From positions 1 to 64,000 of IMG/VR virus record IMGVR_UViG_3300036761_002481: a DNA stretch of 64,000 nucleotides; one strand, 5' to 3'. The position numbers and the translations under genes were made by a program. The notes beneath the pieces were generated by a model. It had not been told where the DNA came from. It was given only the letters and a program-made list of their open reading frames with translations, and made no database searches. The stretch is from a virus. This document shows positions 35,697 through 42,774 of this stretch, in pieces (the first letter of the stretch is position 1; every line of letters starts with the position of its first letter).

Positions 35697-35956
35697 CGGC
35701 GCTCACCTGAGCCAGCGACCGCCACCGACGAACCGGAGACCGGCGGCTCGACGAAGCACTCGCGCCGGATCCGAACGAGCTCCGCCGCGACGCGGTCGAC
35801 GTCGACCGAGCACGCGCTTACCGACCGCGGCCGAACGACGCCGCGTTGCCAAGACAGCACCGCTATGCCGAGCAGCACGGCGATGACGAGCAGCACCGCG
35901 ACGAGCGCGACGCGCGCCACCGGTCGGTCGTCGGAGTCGTAGGACAACGAGCCCAT
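35693..35956 (-). CDS. Small single-pass membrane protein
   Basis: 87 residues with one hydrophobic segment (residues 13-34: VARVALVAVLLVIAVLLGIA) and a charged C-terminal domain with two Cys. First gene of the reverse operon, behind an inverted-repeat motif. Positional analogues in temperate phages act in exclusion or signalling, but this is speculative. Confidence 0.6.
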   Translation of the reverse strand: MGSLSYDSDDRPVARVALVAVLLVIAVLLGIAVLSWQRGVVRPRSVSACSVDVDRVAAELVRIRRECFVEPPVSGSSVAVAGSGERR

Positions 35957-35959
35957 CGG

Positions 35960-35990
35960 AACCGGAACCTACCCTCGAGAGGGGGCGAAC
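35960..35990 (-). promoter_or_regulatory. CCCCTctcgaGGGTagg inverted-repeat motif, site 2
   Basis: Reverse-strand CGCCCCCTCTCGAGGGTAGG just before the ATG at 35956. It is a near copy of the site at 33436-33460, including flanks ACCGGAACCTA and GGGGGCGAACGGAAG. Probable promoter or operator of the reverse operon. Confidence 0.6.
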
Positions 35991-36287
35991 GGAAGCGCGA
36001 ACCGACAGGACCTGGACCGGGTCAGGTCAGGAAAGAACGATCCGAACCTGCCAGCCGAGCAGCGTCCGAGCAGGCAATCCGGCTTGGTCCGGTCCGATCC
36101 GAACGGTTAGGCTCCGCCGAGCTCGCCAGCGCCTGACCCTGTCGCGCGAGCGCTCCGGACACGCCGGAGTAGCGGCTCGATCGAGCCCCCGCGGACGGGC
36201 CTGCTAGACCCCCTGGCGAGCACGTCCGAGCGCGTACGTAGGAGCGACTACGTTCGTGGTCTTTCGCCGAGCTGCCGAGCCGCCGAG

Positions 36288-36307
36288 TCCGGAGACTTTC
36301 CGGAGAC
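36288..36307 (+). repeat. TCCGGAGAC repeat pair, left arm
   Basis: TCCGGAGAC at 36288 and 36299, 11 bases apart (one helical turn), about 55 bases left of the tRNA fragment. The same 9-mer occurs to the right, at 36525. Possible integrase arm sites. Confidence 0.55.
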
Positions 36308-36327
36308 CTGATTTTCGACGCCGGAAG

Positions 36328-36347
36328 TAGGCGTTCGCTAACGCCTA
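36328..36347. repeat. Perfect hairpin next to the tRNA fragment
   Basis: TAGGCGTT-CGCT-AACGCCTA: 8-bp arms with a 4-base loop, 13 bases before the tRNA fragment. Could bind integrase, host factor or form RNA structure. Confidence 0.6.
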
Positions 36348-36360
36348 TTCGTGACGACCA

Positions 36361-36410
36361 TCGGCCTGTCACGCCGGAAGTCGCGGGTTCGATCCCCGTT
36401 CGCCCCGCCG
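36361..36410 (+). other. attP: attP core: 3' half of tRNA-Asp(GUC)
   Basis: The 50 bases fold as the anticodon stem-loop (36361-36377, anticodon GTC at 36368), a 5-base variable loop, a T arm (GCGGG, TTCGATC, CCCGT), the 3' acceptor strand TCGCCCC, discriminator G (normal for tRNA-Asp) and CCG where CCA is expected. The D arm and a matching 5' acceptor (GGGGCGA) are absent in the 80 bases upstream. Temperate phages that use tyrosine integrases carry such a fragment so that integration restores the host tRNA. The integrase gene is 4 kb away. Confidence 0.82.
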
Positions 36411-36524
36411 AAAGACAGAGTGGTCACGACGAGATAGGAGCTGCCGTGGCGACAGAGCGCGTCGACGACGTTCTCCGGAGAGGTTCGCGATTCCAGCCGA
36501 GATACCAGCTGTCTCGGCCACCGT

Positions 36525-36554
36525 TCCGGAGACTTCACCGGAGACCTCGGAGAC
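36525..36554 (+). repeat. CCGGAGAC repeats, right arm
   Basis: TCCGGAGAC at 36525, ACCGGAGAC at 36537 and TCGGAGAC at 36547, about 115 bases right of the tRNA fragment; TCCGGAGAG also at 36474. Matches the left-arm repeats in sequence and orientation. Confidence 0.55.
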
Positions 36555-36677
36555 CGGCGTCGACGCCGCGATCGCTGGCACGAGCCGTTCCGCGCACCCC
36601 CTCCCCGGGGGTGGGATTTTCAGCGGCCCGGCGCCCGCTGCCCGGTCGCCCCCCTAGCTCTCCGGCTACGATAGATC

Positions 36678-36723
36678 CGCATGCGGGCGGCTCGGTTACT
36701 AGAGATACGCAAGCGGGCGGCTC
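36678..36723 (+). repeat. 16-base direct repeat CGCATGCGGGCGGCTC
   Basis: Copies at 36678-36693 and 36708-36723 differ at one base. They are 30 bases apart (start to start). May be a second set of integrase or excisionase sites, or an operator pair. Confidence 0.5.
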
Positions 36724-36825
36724 AAGCGGCGGGCCGGCTCCGGTTTCGATCGGTCTAGCTAGTAACGCGCGAGCCGATCGGTTCGTCGCTCGCGCTTCCG
36801 GTTCTCGCGGTCCTATCGTCCGGCG

Positions 36826-37290
36826 ATGGTCGCCGGTCGTCGGTGTCGAGGTTCCGACTTGAGGCGCCGCTCGCGCTTCGTTCGCCGCGCAGCGGATCCG
36901 GTTCCTCCGGCGGTCCGGTTTCCGGCCGAGCACGGCTGGCGCGTCGTCTCGCTCGACGAGAGACCGCCGCCGGCCGGAACGACCGCGATCAAGATCGTCG
37001 TCGGAGTCTTCGTCGACCGCGTTACCTGGTGGGGGCTCGAAGCTCCGCTCGTCGTTCCGGATCTCGAGCGCTTCGTCGTAGCTTCGTCGCTCGGCGACGG
37101 TGCGGCTCTCGTTCCGCTCTTCGGGCCGGCCGGCGAGCGGCTTCCGGAGTCGTCGCGCGTTCTCGAGATACTTCCGCCGAGCGACGGTAGGTCCGAGCGC
37201 TCTCTCGTCGACGCCGCGTTCGCCTGGCTCGAGCGCCGGAGCGAGACCGGGCCGACGACGCCGGGCGGCGTCCGGAGCCGACCGCGATGA
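36826..37290 (+). CDS. Hypothetical protein
   Basis: 154 residues from ATG 36826; TTG at 36858 would drop an Arg-rich lead. The core (WRVVSLDERPPP, AIKIVVGVFVDRVTWW, LEAPLVVPDL) is a mixed alpha/beta domain. A five-codon ORF (37287-37304) bridges its stop and the next start by ATGA-type overlaps, so coupling is likely. Confidence 0.55.
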   Translation: MVAGRRCRGSDLRRRSRFVRRAADPVPPAVRFPAEHGWRVVSLDERPPPAGTTAIKIVVGVFVDRVTWWGLEAPLVVPDLERFVVASSLGDGAALVPLFGPAGERLPESSRVLEILPPSDGRSERSLVDAAFAWLERRSETGPTTPGGVRSRPR

Positions 37291-37303
37291 GGTTCGTCCG
37301 CTG

Positions 37304-37737
37304 ATGGCCGTTCCGCCGCTCGTTCGCCGGAAGCTCGCGGTAGCGCTCGCTCGCTACGCGTCGGAACTCTTTCGCTACGCGGCGGACGAGCGCACCGAGC
37401 TTCGGCCGAACTCCGATCGTCTCGCTCAAGTAGCCGCGCGCGAGCTAGAGACGATCGCGCGCGAGCTGCGCGAGTCGGTCGCCGATCTAGAGAAGCGGGT
37501 CCTCGAGACGCCCGGCCCGGACACGCCGCTCTCTGCCGGTTCGGAGCTCGTCGGCGAGCTCGTCCGGACGCGCGCGAGCGTCGCGTATCTCTACGCGGTT
37601 AGCCGCGACCGCGAGCTGCTCCGGAAGCTCGTCGGCGAGGCGCTTCCGGAAGCGTTCCTGCTTCTCGCTCGACAACCGCCGCGAACGAAGGAGACCGACG
37701 TGCCCGCTGCGCCCTACGCGCGAACGACGAACGCTGA
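37304..37737 (+). CDS. Hypothetical helical protein, frame of the 3' end uncertain
   Basis: From ATG 37304 the first about 130 residues (VPPLVRRKLAVALARYASEL, later LRESVADLEKRVLET) are clearly protein-like and helical. The same frame then stays open to 38254 through Arg-rich sequence that is a shadow of the following gene. A TGA at 37735 in another frame overlaps the next gene's CTG start, so I end the gene there; this needs a one-base shift upstream. No family recognised. Confidence 0.45.
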
Positions 37738-37970
37738 TAGCCGACGAGTGGCGACGCTTCTCGTCCGCCGCGCTTTCGCCGACCGCGTCGGAGACCCAGC
37801 GAGCGGAGATGCGGCGCGCGTTCTACGCCGGAGCGTCGACGCTGTTCAGCGCGGTGATCACCAAGCTGTCGCCGGGCAACGAGACGCAGCCGTCGGACAT
37901 CGACATGCTCGAAGACCTGCTCGCCGAGCTCGAAGGCTGGGCGCGCAAGCTCGGTGGCGGCTCGGTGTGA
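37734..37970 (+). CDS. Hypothetical protein with probable CTG start
   Basis: 78 residues. The frame ADEWRRFSSAALSP, MRRAFYAGASTL and DIDMLEDLLAELEGW is like a recurrent small phage protein. There is no ATG, GTG or TTG upstream of the conserved part; CTG at 37734 overlaps a TGA (CTGA), and so does the gene at 53259. The start is followed by ATA GCC GAC. Function unknown. Confidence 0.55.
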   Translation: MIADEWRRFSSAALSPTASETQRAEMRRAFYAGASTLFSAVITKLSPGNETQPSDIDMLEDLLAELEGWARKLGGGSV

Positions 37971-38280
37971 CCGTCCGGATCTCCGATGCCGAGATCGACT
38001 CGATCCGGAAGCGCTTCCGGGCGCGTCTCGTCGCGGAGCTCGCACCGCTGCTCGGCGCCGACGGCGACGTCTCGACCGTCGACGTAGAAGCTGCGCGGCT
38101 CGCGACTCGGTCCGTTGCAGACGAGATGTTCGCCGGCTCCGGAAGCTTCCGGCGTCGTCGCGGATCGAGCGGACCGCGCGCCAGTTCGTTCTCTTCGCCT
38201 ATCTCGCCGAGCTCGCGGCGACCGACGAGATCGGGACCATTCTCGGCGAGGTAGTCGCCGCTCGGAAAGCGTTCTCCTGA
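37967..38280 (+). CDS. Hypothetical protein split between two frames
   Basis: GTG 37967 overlaps the previous stop (GTGA) and reads RISDAEIDSIRKRFRAR to about 38140. The protein-like frame then moves to LPASSRIERTARQFVLFAYL and ends at 38280. The original frame continues as Ser/Arg-rich shadow to 38254. Both halves look like one about 103-residue protein broken by one base near 38140-38160. Sequence error, mutation or programmed shift are all possible. Confidence 0.45.
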
Positions 38281-38327
38281 TCGTCCCGCTCGGCGGTCGC
38301 GCCAGTAAGAAAGCGCCGAGAACCGAC

Positions 38328-38368
38328 GAGTCTCCCCGGGGAGACTGGGCGACCCCGAATAAGGGTCG
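38328..38368. repeat. 16-bp palindrome copy 5 and following hairpin
   Basis: Palindrome core at 38330-38345 is followed by a hairpin CGACCC-CGAATAA-GGGTCG at 38350-38368. They lie between the stop at 38280 and the gene at 38411, so a terminator function is possible, though no T-run follows. Confidence 0.75.
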
Positions 38369-38383
38369 AGCGTTCTGGACTAC

Positions 38384-38405
38384 CGACCCCTAACTGGGGT
38401 ATGAT
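38384..38405 (+). promoter_or_regulatory. CCCCTaactGGGGT motif with TATGAT, site 3
   Basis: CGACCCCTAACTGGGGTATGAT, six bases before the start of the Uma2 gene. TATGAT is a good -10 hexamer, so this reads as a promoter with an inverted repeat over the spacer. A related arrangement follows palindrome copy 6 at 61328. Confidence 0.6.
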
Positions 38406-38410
38406 TAGGA

Positions 38411-38989
38411 ATGGGCGACGTTCAACCGACGGTTTCGCAGGATCCGTACGCCGCCTACGAAGCGACCGCCGACGGCGTCGTCGCGGAGGTCATCGGCGGC
38501 GTGCTGCACGTCCAGCCGGCGCCGAGCCCGATGCACTCTCGAGTCATCGGCCGGCTCTATCGGCAGCTCGGCGGCTTCGACGGCGGCGACGCTCCGGGCG
38601 GCTGGCAGATATTCATCGAGCCGGAGATTCGCTTCGCGCGGTTCGAGCAGCGGCCGCAGATCGTCGTTCCGGACATCGCCGGCTGGCGCGTCGAGCGGCT
38701 TCCGACGATGCCGACCGCTTCGCACTTCTCGATCGAGCCGGACTGGGTCTGCGAGGTTCTCTCGCCGTCGACCGCGCGGAAAGATCGCGCGACGAAGATG
38801 CCGCTTTACGCCACGGAGGGCGTCGCGAACGCTTGGCTCGTCGACCCGGCGCTGCAGACCGTCGAGTCGTACAGGCTCGTCGACGGCTACTGGTTGCTGC
38901 TCGCGGTTCTCGTCGGCGACGAGCGCGTTCGCGTTGAACCGTTCGAGTCGGTCGAGCTCGACCTCGCTACGCTCTGGGCCTCTCGCTGA
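38411..38989 (+). CDS. Uma2-family endonuclease
   Basis: 192 residues. DPYAAYEA at the start, VVPDIAGWRVERLP, EPDWVCEVLSPSTARKD and NAWLVDP are the usual Uma2 (DUF820) pattern of PD-(D/E)xK nucleases; the Asp, Glu and Lys of the active site are present (PDIAGW, CEVLSPSTARKDRATK). In bacteria such genes are often multicopy and of unknown target. Here it follows a promoter-like motif and precedes an HTH gene, so a defence or lysogeny role is possible. Confidence 0.82.
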   Translation: MGDVQPTVSQDPYAAYEATADGVVAEVIGGVLHVQPAPSPMHSRVIGRLYRQLGGFDGGDAPGGWQIFIEPEIRFARFEQRPQIVVPDIAGWRVERLPTMPTASHFSIEPDWVCEVLSPSTARKDRATKMPLYATEGVANAWLVDPALQTVESYRLVDGYWLLLAVLVGDERVRVEPFESVELDLATLWASR

Positions 38990-39009
38990 AAGGGACAGGT
39001 GCAACGGAA

Positions 39010-39351
39010 ATGGCTCGCATACGAATCAACGCTCTTGCGCGCGCTTCGGTGACCGCCGCCGAAGCGGCTGCTCGCTTCGACTCGGAGCTCGGCTCGCCTG
39101 CGACGTTCGGCGCCGCGCTGACCGCTCTCCGCGAGCTCGAAGCCGGTGCTTCGATCGCGTCGTTCGCTCGCCGGCTCGGAGTCTCTGCCGCGCATCTCTC
39201 GGACGTCGAGCGCGGCCATCGTCACGTCTCGGCGGAGCGCGCCGCGGAGTGGGCCGACAAGCTCGGTCGTCCGCGCGAGCTCTTCGTTCGGCTCGCGCTC
39301 CAGCGCTTCGTCGACGAGCTCGGTCTTCGCGTTCGCATCGAGGCAGCTTGA
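39010..39351 (+). CDS. Xre-family HTH regulator
   Basis: 113 residues. ASIASFARRLGVSAAHLSDVE is a canonical Xre/Cro-type helix-turn-helix, followed by GHRHVSAERAAEWADKLG. Small HTH proteins in the attachment region often act as phage repressors or antitoxins; here the neighbour is a Uma2 nuclease gene. The operator is not known; candidates are the CCCCT..GGGG sites and the 16-bp palindromes. Confidence 0.75.
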   Translation: MARIRINALARASVTAAEAAARFDSELGSPATFGAALTALRELEAGASIASFARRLGVSAAHLSDVERGHRHVSAERAAEWADKLGRPRELFVRLALQRFVDELGLRVRIEAA

Positions 39352-40211
39352 TGGCTCGGCGCGTGATCGTCGAGGTCGACGTCGCGGCGGAGTCGGAGCC
39401 CGACGACGATCGCGAGCTTCGGCGCGCTCGCTTACCTGCTCGTCTGGTTCGTCGTTCGGCACGCCGACGGCTCCGCGCGCGTTCGCTTTCGCGGCGACGC
39501 GGCGACGATCGAGCGCACGTGCTGGCCGGTCTCTTCGAGACGGAGCCGTCGGTCGACATCGGAGCGCCTGACTACGCCGACGCTGCTCGCGAGATCGGTG
39601 CCGCGCTCCGGACGTTCGCCGAGCCCGAATGGTTCGATTCGTTTCGCGATCACGTCACCGGTTGGCTTCTCTCGTTCGTCGTCTACGACCGCTGGAGCGA
39701 TGGTGAGGGCGGCACGCTGAGCGACGACGATTCGTTGACGAGCGACACGCGGCTCCGAGTTCTCGAGATGATCTCCGGACTGATTCCGACGGTCGGAATG
39801 TTGGAGTTGTCCGAGGGCTACACGCTCGACGGAATCGGCGACGGAGCGACGACGCACTGCAAGCGGATGATCCGGCACGCGGTCCGGCAAGTGATCTGGT
39901 CGAACGAGATCGCGCGCTGCTGCATTTACGATCTCTACGACTCGCACGAGCTCGGCTTCGTCGCCGATCTTGCTCGTCGGAACAACATCTCGGTCCCCGA
40001 AGCGGTCGGCGCGACCGTGACGATGTTGAACGCGGGCGCGAACATGTTCGGCGTCGATGCCGATTACGCGATCGTCCGGAGCGGAGATTTCCGAGCGGTT
40101 CGCTTCGTTGAATCGCTTTGGAACCTGGTCGCCGCGAACCAACTGCTCGCGTTCGAGCACGATAAGTACGCTTCGGCGAACAAGATCAAGCGGAGGCGCC
40201 GAAAGCGATGA
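39351..40211 (+). CDS. Hypothetical protein with frame conflict in the N-terminal part
   Basis: 287 codons from ATG 39351 (TGATG overlap). Residues 1-22 (RRVIVEVDVAAESEPDDD) and from about residue 60 on (HVLAGLFETEPSVD, WFDSFRDHVTGWLLSFVVYD) are protein-like. Between them (39415-39515) this frame is Arg-rich while another frame reads GALAYLLVWFVVRHADGSAR. Two opposite one-base errors would give a smooth protein. No domain recognised; the C-terminus is basic. Confidence 0.55.
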   Translation: MARRVIVEVDVAAESEPDDDRELRRARLPARLVRRSARRRLRARSLSRRRGDDRAHVLAGLFETEPSVDIGAPDYADAAREIGAALRTFAEPEWFDSFRDHVTGWLLSFVVYDRWSDGEGGTLSDDDSLTSDTRLRVLEMISGLIPTVGMLELSEGYTLDGIGDGATTHCKRMIRHAVRQVIWSNEIARCCIYDLYDSHELGFVADLARRNNISVPEAVGATVTMLNAGANMFGVDADYAIVRSGDFRAVRFVESLWNLVAANQLLAFEHDKYASANKIKRRRRKR

Positions 40212-40582
40212 GCGACGACCTGGAGCAGCTCCTTACGAACGAAGACGTTGCGAGAGTGCTCCGCGTTTCGAGCAAACGAGCCTACGCGATCATGCGGCGC
40301 TGGCCGTTCCGCGTGCTGATCGGAACCGGTATCAAGCCGCTCGTCCGCGTGCGACGAAGCGACTTCGATGAGTGGTTAGAGTCGAGGGGAGACGCAGCAA
40401 CATGTCCATCAAGCTCAGGCGAACGAAAAAGTCTCGATACCTCTACGTCGAGGGGCGCGACTGGGAAGGTGTCGAGTATCGGCTCTCGACGGGTCAAACC
40501 GAAGAAGGGCCAGCCCTGCTCCGAGCCCGCCAGATCCAGCTTGAGAGATCGGTTCCCCGGACTAAACCTTACTCGCTACTGA
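40208..40582 (+). CDS. Excisionase/MerR-like HTH protein
   Basis: 124 residues; the first about 60 (LTNEDVARVLRVSSKRAYAIM, VRVRRSDFDEWLES) form a compact HTH of the helix-turn-helix 17/excisionase type. The rest overlaps the integrase gene by 181 bases and is Ser/Arg-rich, so the real protein may be shorter or the stop displaced. Placed directly before the integrase, it probably steers excision or represses int. Confidence 0.65.
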   Translation: MSDDLEQLLTNEDVARVLRVSSKRAYAIMRRWPFRVLIGTGIKPLVRVRRSDFDEWLESRGDAATCPSSSGERKSLDTSTSRGATGKVSSIGSRRVKPKKGQPCSEPARSSLRDRFPGLNLTRY

Positions 40583-41772
40583 AGGCTTTCTCCGCGCTCC
40601 AGGACTACAAGAAGGTCGGGAAAAAGTCCGACGCGGAGCTCGAGATCGTGACGACGAAGAGCGAGCGCGTGATGGAGTACTTTGGTCCGGAGCGCGACTC
40701 GAACACGCTGACGCACGCCGAGCTGATCGGCTACGTCGAGCGCCGCAGGCTTTGCGAGATCGGCACGACGATCGACGGCGAGACGAAGTTCGTTTCGGAT
40801 TCGACGATCCGGAAAGAGCTCGACAAGCTCTTCGAAGCGCTCCGGCTCGCGAAGACCGACGGCAAGTTCGTCGGCGACGTTGACAAGCTCGCGCGCTCGC
40901 GTCGCGTTCTCGTTCGTTCTCGACCGCGAACGCGAACGCTGACCGAGGACGAGTTCGTGCTGCTCTACTGGGAGCTGCCGCGCAACCGCCAGGACTATCT
41001 CTTCAGCTGGGTGATGCTCGGCGCTCGATACGGCGAGCTCGAACGGATCGTGCCGGCGAGCATCGATCACGACAACCGACGCGTTTGGATCGTCGGGCAC
41101 AAGGGCGATCCGGAGTGGCGCGAGCGCTGGGTGCCGATCGGCGAAGAGATGTATCGACTGCTCTGCCGGCGAGCTGACCGCGTGAAGGCAGGCGAGCCGC
41201 TCTTTCCGGCTTGGGAGAACTCGAACGCGAACACGATGCTGAAGCGCTACTGCGCTCTGCTCGAGATCGCGCCGCTCTCGATCAACGACCTTCGTCGAAC
41301 GTTCATCACGTGGCACGGGATGTACGGGACGAGCGAGGCGGACATGAAGAAGCTCGTCGGACACTCGCCGGCATCGAAGATGGTCGAGCGCGCCTACCGC
41401 CAGCTGCCGGCAGACGCAGGTCGTCCGGCGATCGAGAGACTCCGCTTCGGCCTGACGCCGAACGACGCGATCGATGTTGGCGACGGCGTGAACGTCGTTC
41501 CGATCCGACCGCACGTCGCGACGCAGACCGTCGAGCAGCTCGCGGACGTCAAGCAGAGACGCGACCATCGAGAGAAGCTGCTCGACTGGCAGAGCCTGTC
41601 GCGCGAAGCGCTCGCGAAGCTCGTCTGGGCGAAGCCGGCTGACATCATCGCGCACGATTACGGGATAAGTGGAACCGCGGTCGCAGCGCGTTGCAAGCGA
41701 CTCGGGATCGACAAGCCGGGGAACGGCTACTGGCAAAAGCTCGAAGCGCGCGTCGGAAAGAAGACTTGGTGA
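40402..41772 (+). CDS. int: Tyrosine recombinase (phage integrase) with C-terminal HTH domain
   Basis: 456 residues. An N-terminal arm/SAM-like region leads to the catalytic domain: Arg in LGARYGELERI near residue 214, Lys in HKGDPEWRERW, NDLRRTFITW (Asn where His is usual), LVGHS, then Tyr in ERAYRQL near 333. The last 80 residues (WAKPADIIAHDYGIS, ARCKRLGIDKPGNGYW) form an extra HTH-like domain seen in other phage/bacterial proteins. It should recombine the attP at 36361 with host tRNA-Asp. ATG 40402 follows GGGGAG. Confidence 0.87.
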   Translation: MSIKLRRTKKSRYLYVEGRDWEGVEYRLSTGQTEEGPALLRARQIQLERSVPRTKPYSLLKAFSALQDYKKVGKKSDAELEIVTTKSERVMEYFGPERDSNTLTHAELIGYVERRRLCEIGTTIDGETKFVSDSTIRKELDKLFEALRLAKTDGKFVGDVDKLARSRRVLVRSRPRTRTLTEDEFVLLYWELPRNRQDYLFSWVMLGARYGELERIVPASIDHDNRRVWIVGHKGDPEWRERWVPIGEEMYRLLCRRADRVKAGEPLFPAWENSNANTMLKRYCALLEIAPLSINDLRRTFITWHGMYGTSEADMKKLVGHSPASKMVERAYRQLPADAGRPAIERLRFGLTPNDAIDVGDGVNVVPIRPHVATQTVEQLADVKQRRDHREKLLDWQSLSREALAKLVWAKPADIIAHDYGISGTAVAARCKRLGIDKPGNGYWQKLEARVGKKTW

Positions 41773-41837
41773 TGGCGACCAAGACGAGAGTGACCGACAT
41801 CGCATGGGAGCCGTACGCCGAACCGGTTCTGAAGTAG
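41772..41837 (+). CDS. Possible 21-residue mini-protein
   Basis: ATG overlapping the integrase stop (TGATG), coding MATKTRVTDIAWEPYAEPVLK. Regular codon use and overlap favour translation, but the size makes it uncertain. Confidence 0.35.
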   Translation: MATKTRVTDIAWEPYAEPVLK

Positions 41838-41849
41838 CATTCCCGGTCG

Positions 41850-42638
41850 ATGACTCGTCGACGCTGGCGCTCGGTGATCGAGCAGCGCGCTTCGCTTCGA
41901 GCTCGCTTCCGGAGCGAGGGCGCACTCTGCGACGCTTTAGCCGCTAAAGCCCGCGGCGAGGGCTTCGTCGTTCACGCGGAGACGAGCGGCTGGGATCTGC
42001 TGCTCGTCGCGCCAGGCGGCGCTCAGGTCGGCGTGCAAGCGAAGCTGCGAGCGAACGTCGACGTGCTCGCGCAAGCGCTCGGATCGCCCTACGGAACGAC
42101 CGGGCCGGACTATCACGCCGTTCTCGTCGTCGACGCTCCGCCGCCGTTCCGCCGGCTCGCCACCGAGCTCCGCGTCACGATCGTCGACGGCGCTCGCGTC
42201 GTCGCAGACGCGCCGCTCGCGGAGTTCGTCAAACGCTCGCCGCTCTGGTCGCACGAGACCGCGGAGTGGGTGCCACCGATCGAGATCGCTTGCGTCGTCG
42301 GCGGTCGCTCCGGTCCGGTTCAGATCACACCGTGGAAGATCGCCGCGCTCCAACTCTGCCGACGACTCCGGAAGCGCGGCTGGGTCGCGAAGCGCGACTT
42401 CACGGAGCTCTCGATCTCGCCGACCTACTGGGTGACCGGCTCGAAGCCGCTCCTGAGAGTCGAGAAGAAGCTCGGGAAGGTGTTCCGCTATCATGCGACC
42501 GGCCTTGCGGCGCTCCCGGACGAGCGCTGGCCGGACATCGCAGCGGCGCTCGATCTACACCTCGGTGTACTAGATGAGCGGAGGAACGACGATGCCCCGC
42601 AGACGATCGTTGCTGGAGTTAGCAGCTCGCGCAGGTGA
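41850..42638 (+). CDS. Hypothetical protein with PD-(D/E)xK-like segment
   Basis: 262 residues. GALCDALAAKARGEGF, SGWDLLLVAPGGAQVGVQAKL near residues 25-70 has the D...QxK spacing of restriction-like nucleases. The second half has a winged-helix-like WKIAALQLCRRLRKRG. Nuclease activity is inference from a short motif. It follows the integrase and overlaps the next gene by 65 bases. Confidence 0.55.
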   Translation: MTRRRWRSVIEQRASLRARFRSEGALCDALAAKARGEGFVVHAETSGWDLLLVAPGGAQVGVQAKLRANVDVLAQALGSPYGTTGPDYHAVLVVDAPPPFRRLATELRVTIVDGARVVADAPLAEFVKRSPLWSHETAEWVPPIEIACVVGGRSGPVQITPWKIAALQLCRRLRKRGWVAKRDFTELSISPTYWVTGSKPLLRVEKKLGKVFRYHATGLAALPDERWPDIAAALDLHLGVLDERRNDDAPQTIVAGVSSSRR

Positions 42639-42774
42639 GACCGCAGTCGTCTGCATCTGCGGCAGCGCGCTCTTCGTCGTCGTTCTGGCCGCCGCGCTCG
42701 CGGGCCTAACGATCTCGGAGCTCGTCGGACCGCTCGCTTGGGTGTTAGAGCACTTTCTCGGACCGACGGCATGA
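42574..42774 (+). CDS. Small membrane protein
   Basis: 66 residues with one or two hydrophobic segments (AVVCICGSALFVVVLAAALAG, VGPLAWVLEHFLG). Starts before the end of the previous gene; ATG at 42592 is another start. A role in lysis or exclusion cannot be told. Confidence 0.5.
   Translation: MSGGTTMPRRRSLLELAARAGETAVVCICGSALFVVVLAAALAGLTISELVGPLAWVLEHFLGPTA

Larger units (their letters stand above)
35991..36825. other. Attachment region without genes
   Basis: 835 bases between the reverse operon and the gene at 36826. It contains the tRNA-Asp half, a hairpin before it, repeats on both sides, and two GATCCGAAC copies (36039, 36096). The ORFs seen here are Arg-rich shadows. The clustering of repeats around a tRNA fragment is the usual picture of a phage attP. 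Confidence 0.75.

Noticed and set aside
36320-36410. A complete tRNA gene
   Set aside because: Only the anticodon and T arms plus 3' acceptor are present; no D arm or 5' acceptor partner upstream.
36601-36618. CCCCTCCCCGGGGGTGGG as a seventh palindrome copy
   Set aside because: It shares CCCCGGGG only; the GTCTCC/GGAGAC halves are missing.
38115-38393. + strand ORF of 92 codons covering palindrome copy 5
   Set aside because: Arg-rich through most of its length, overlaps the real 3' end of the 37967 gene and crosses a hairpin and promoter-like motif.
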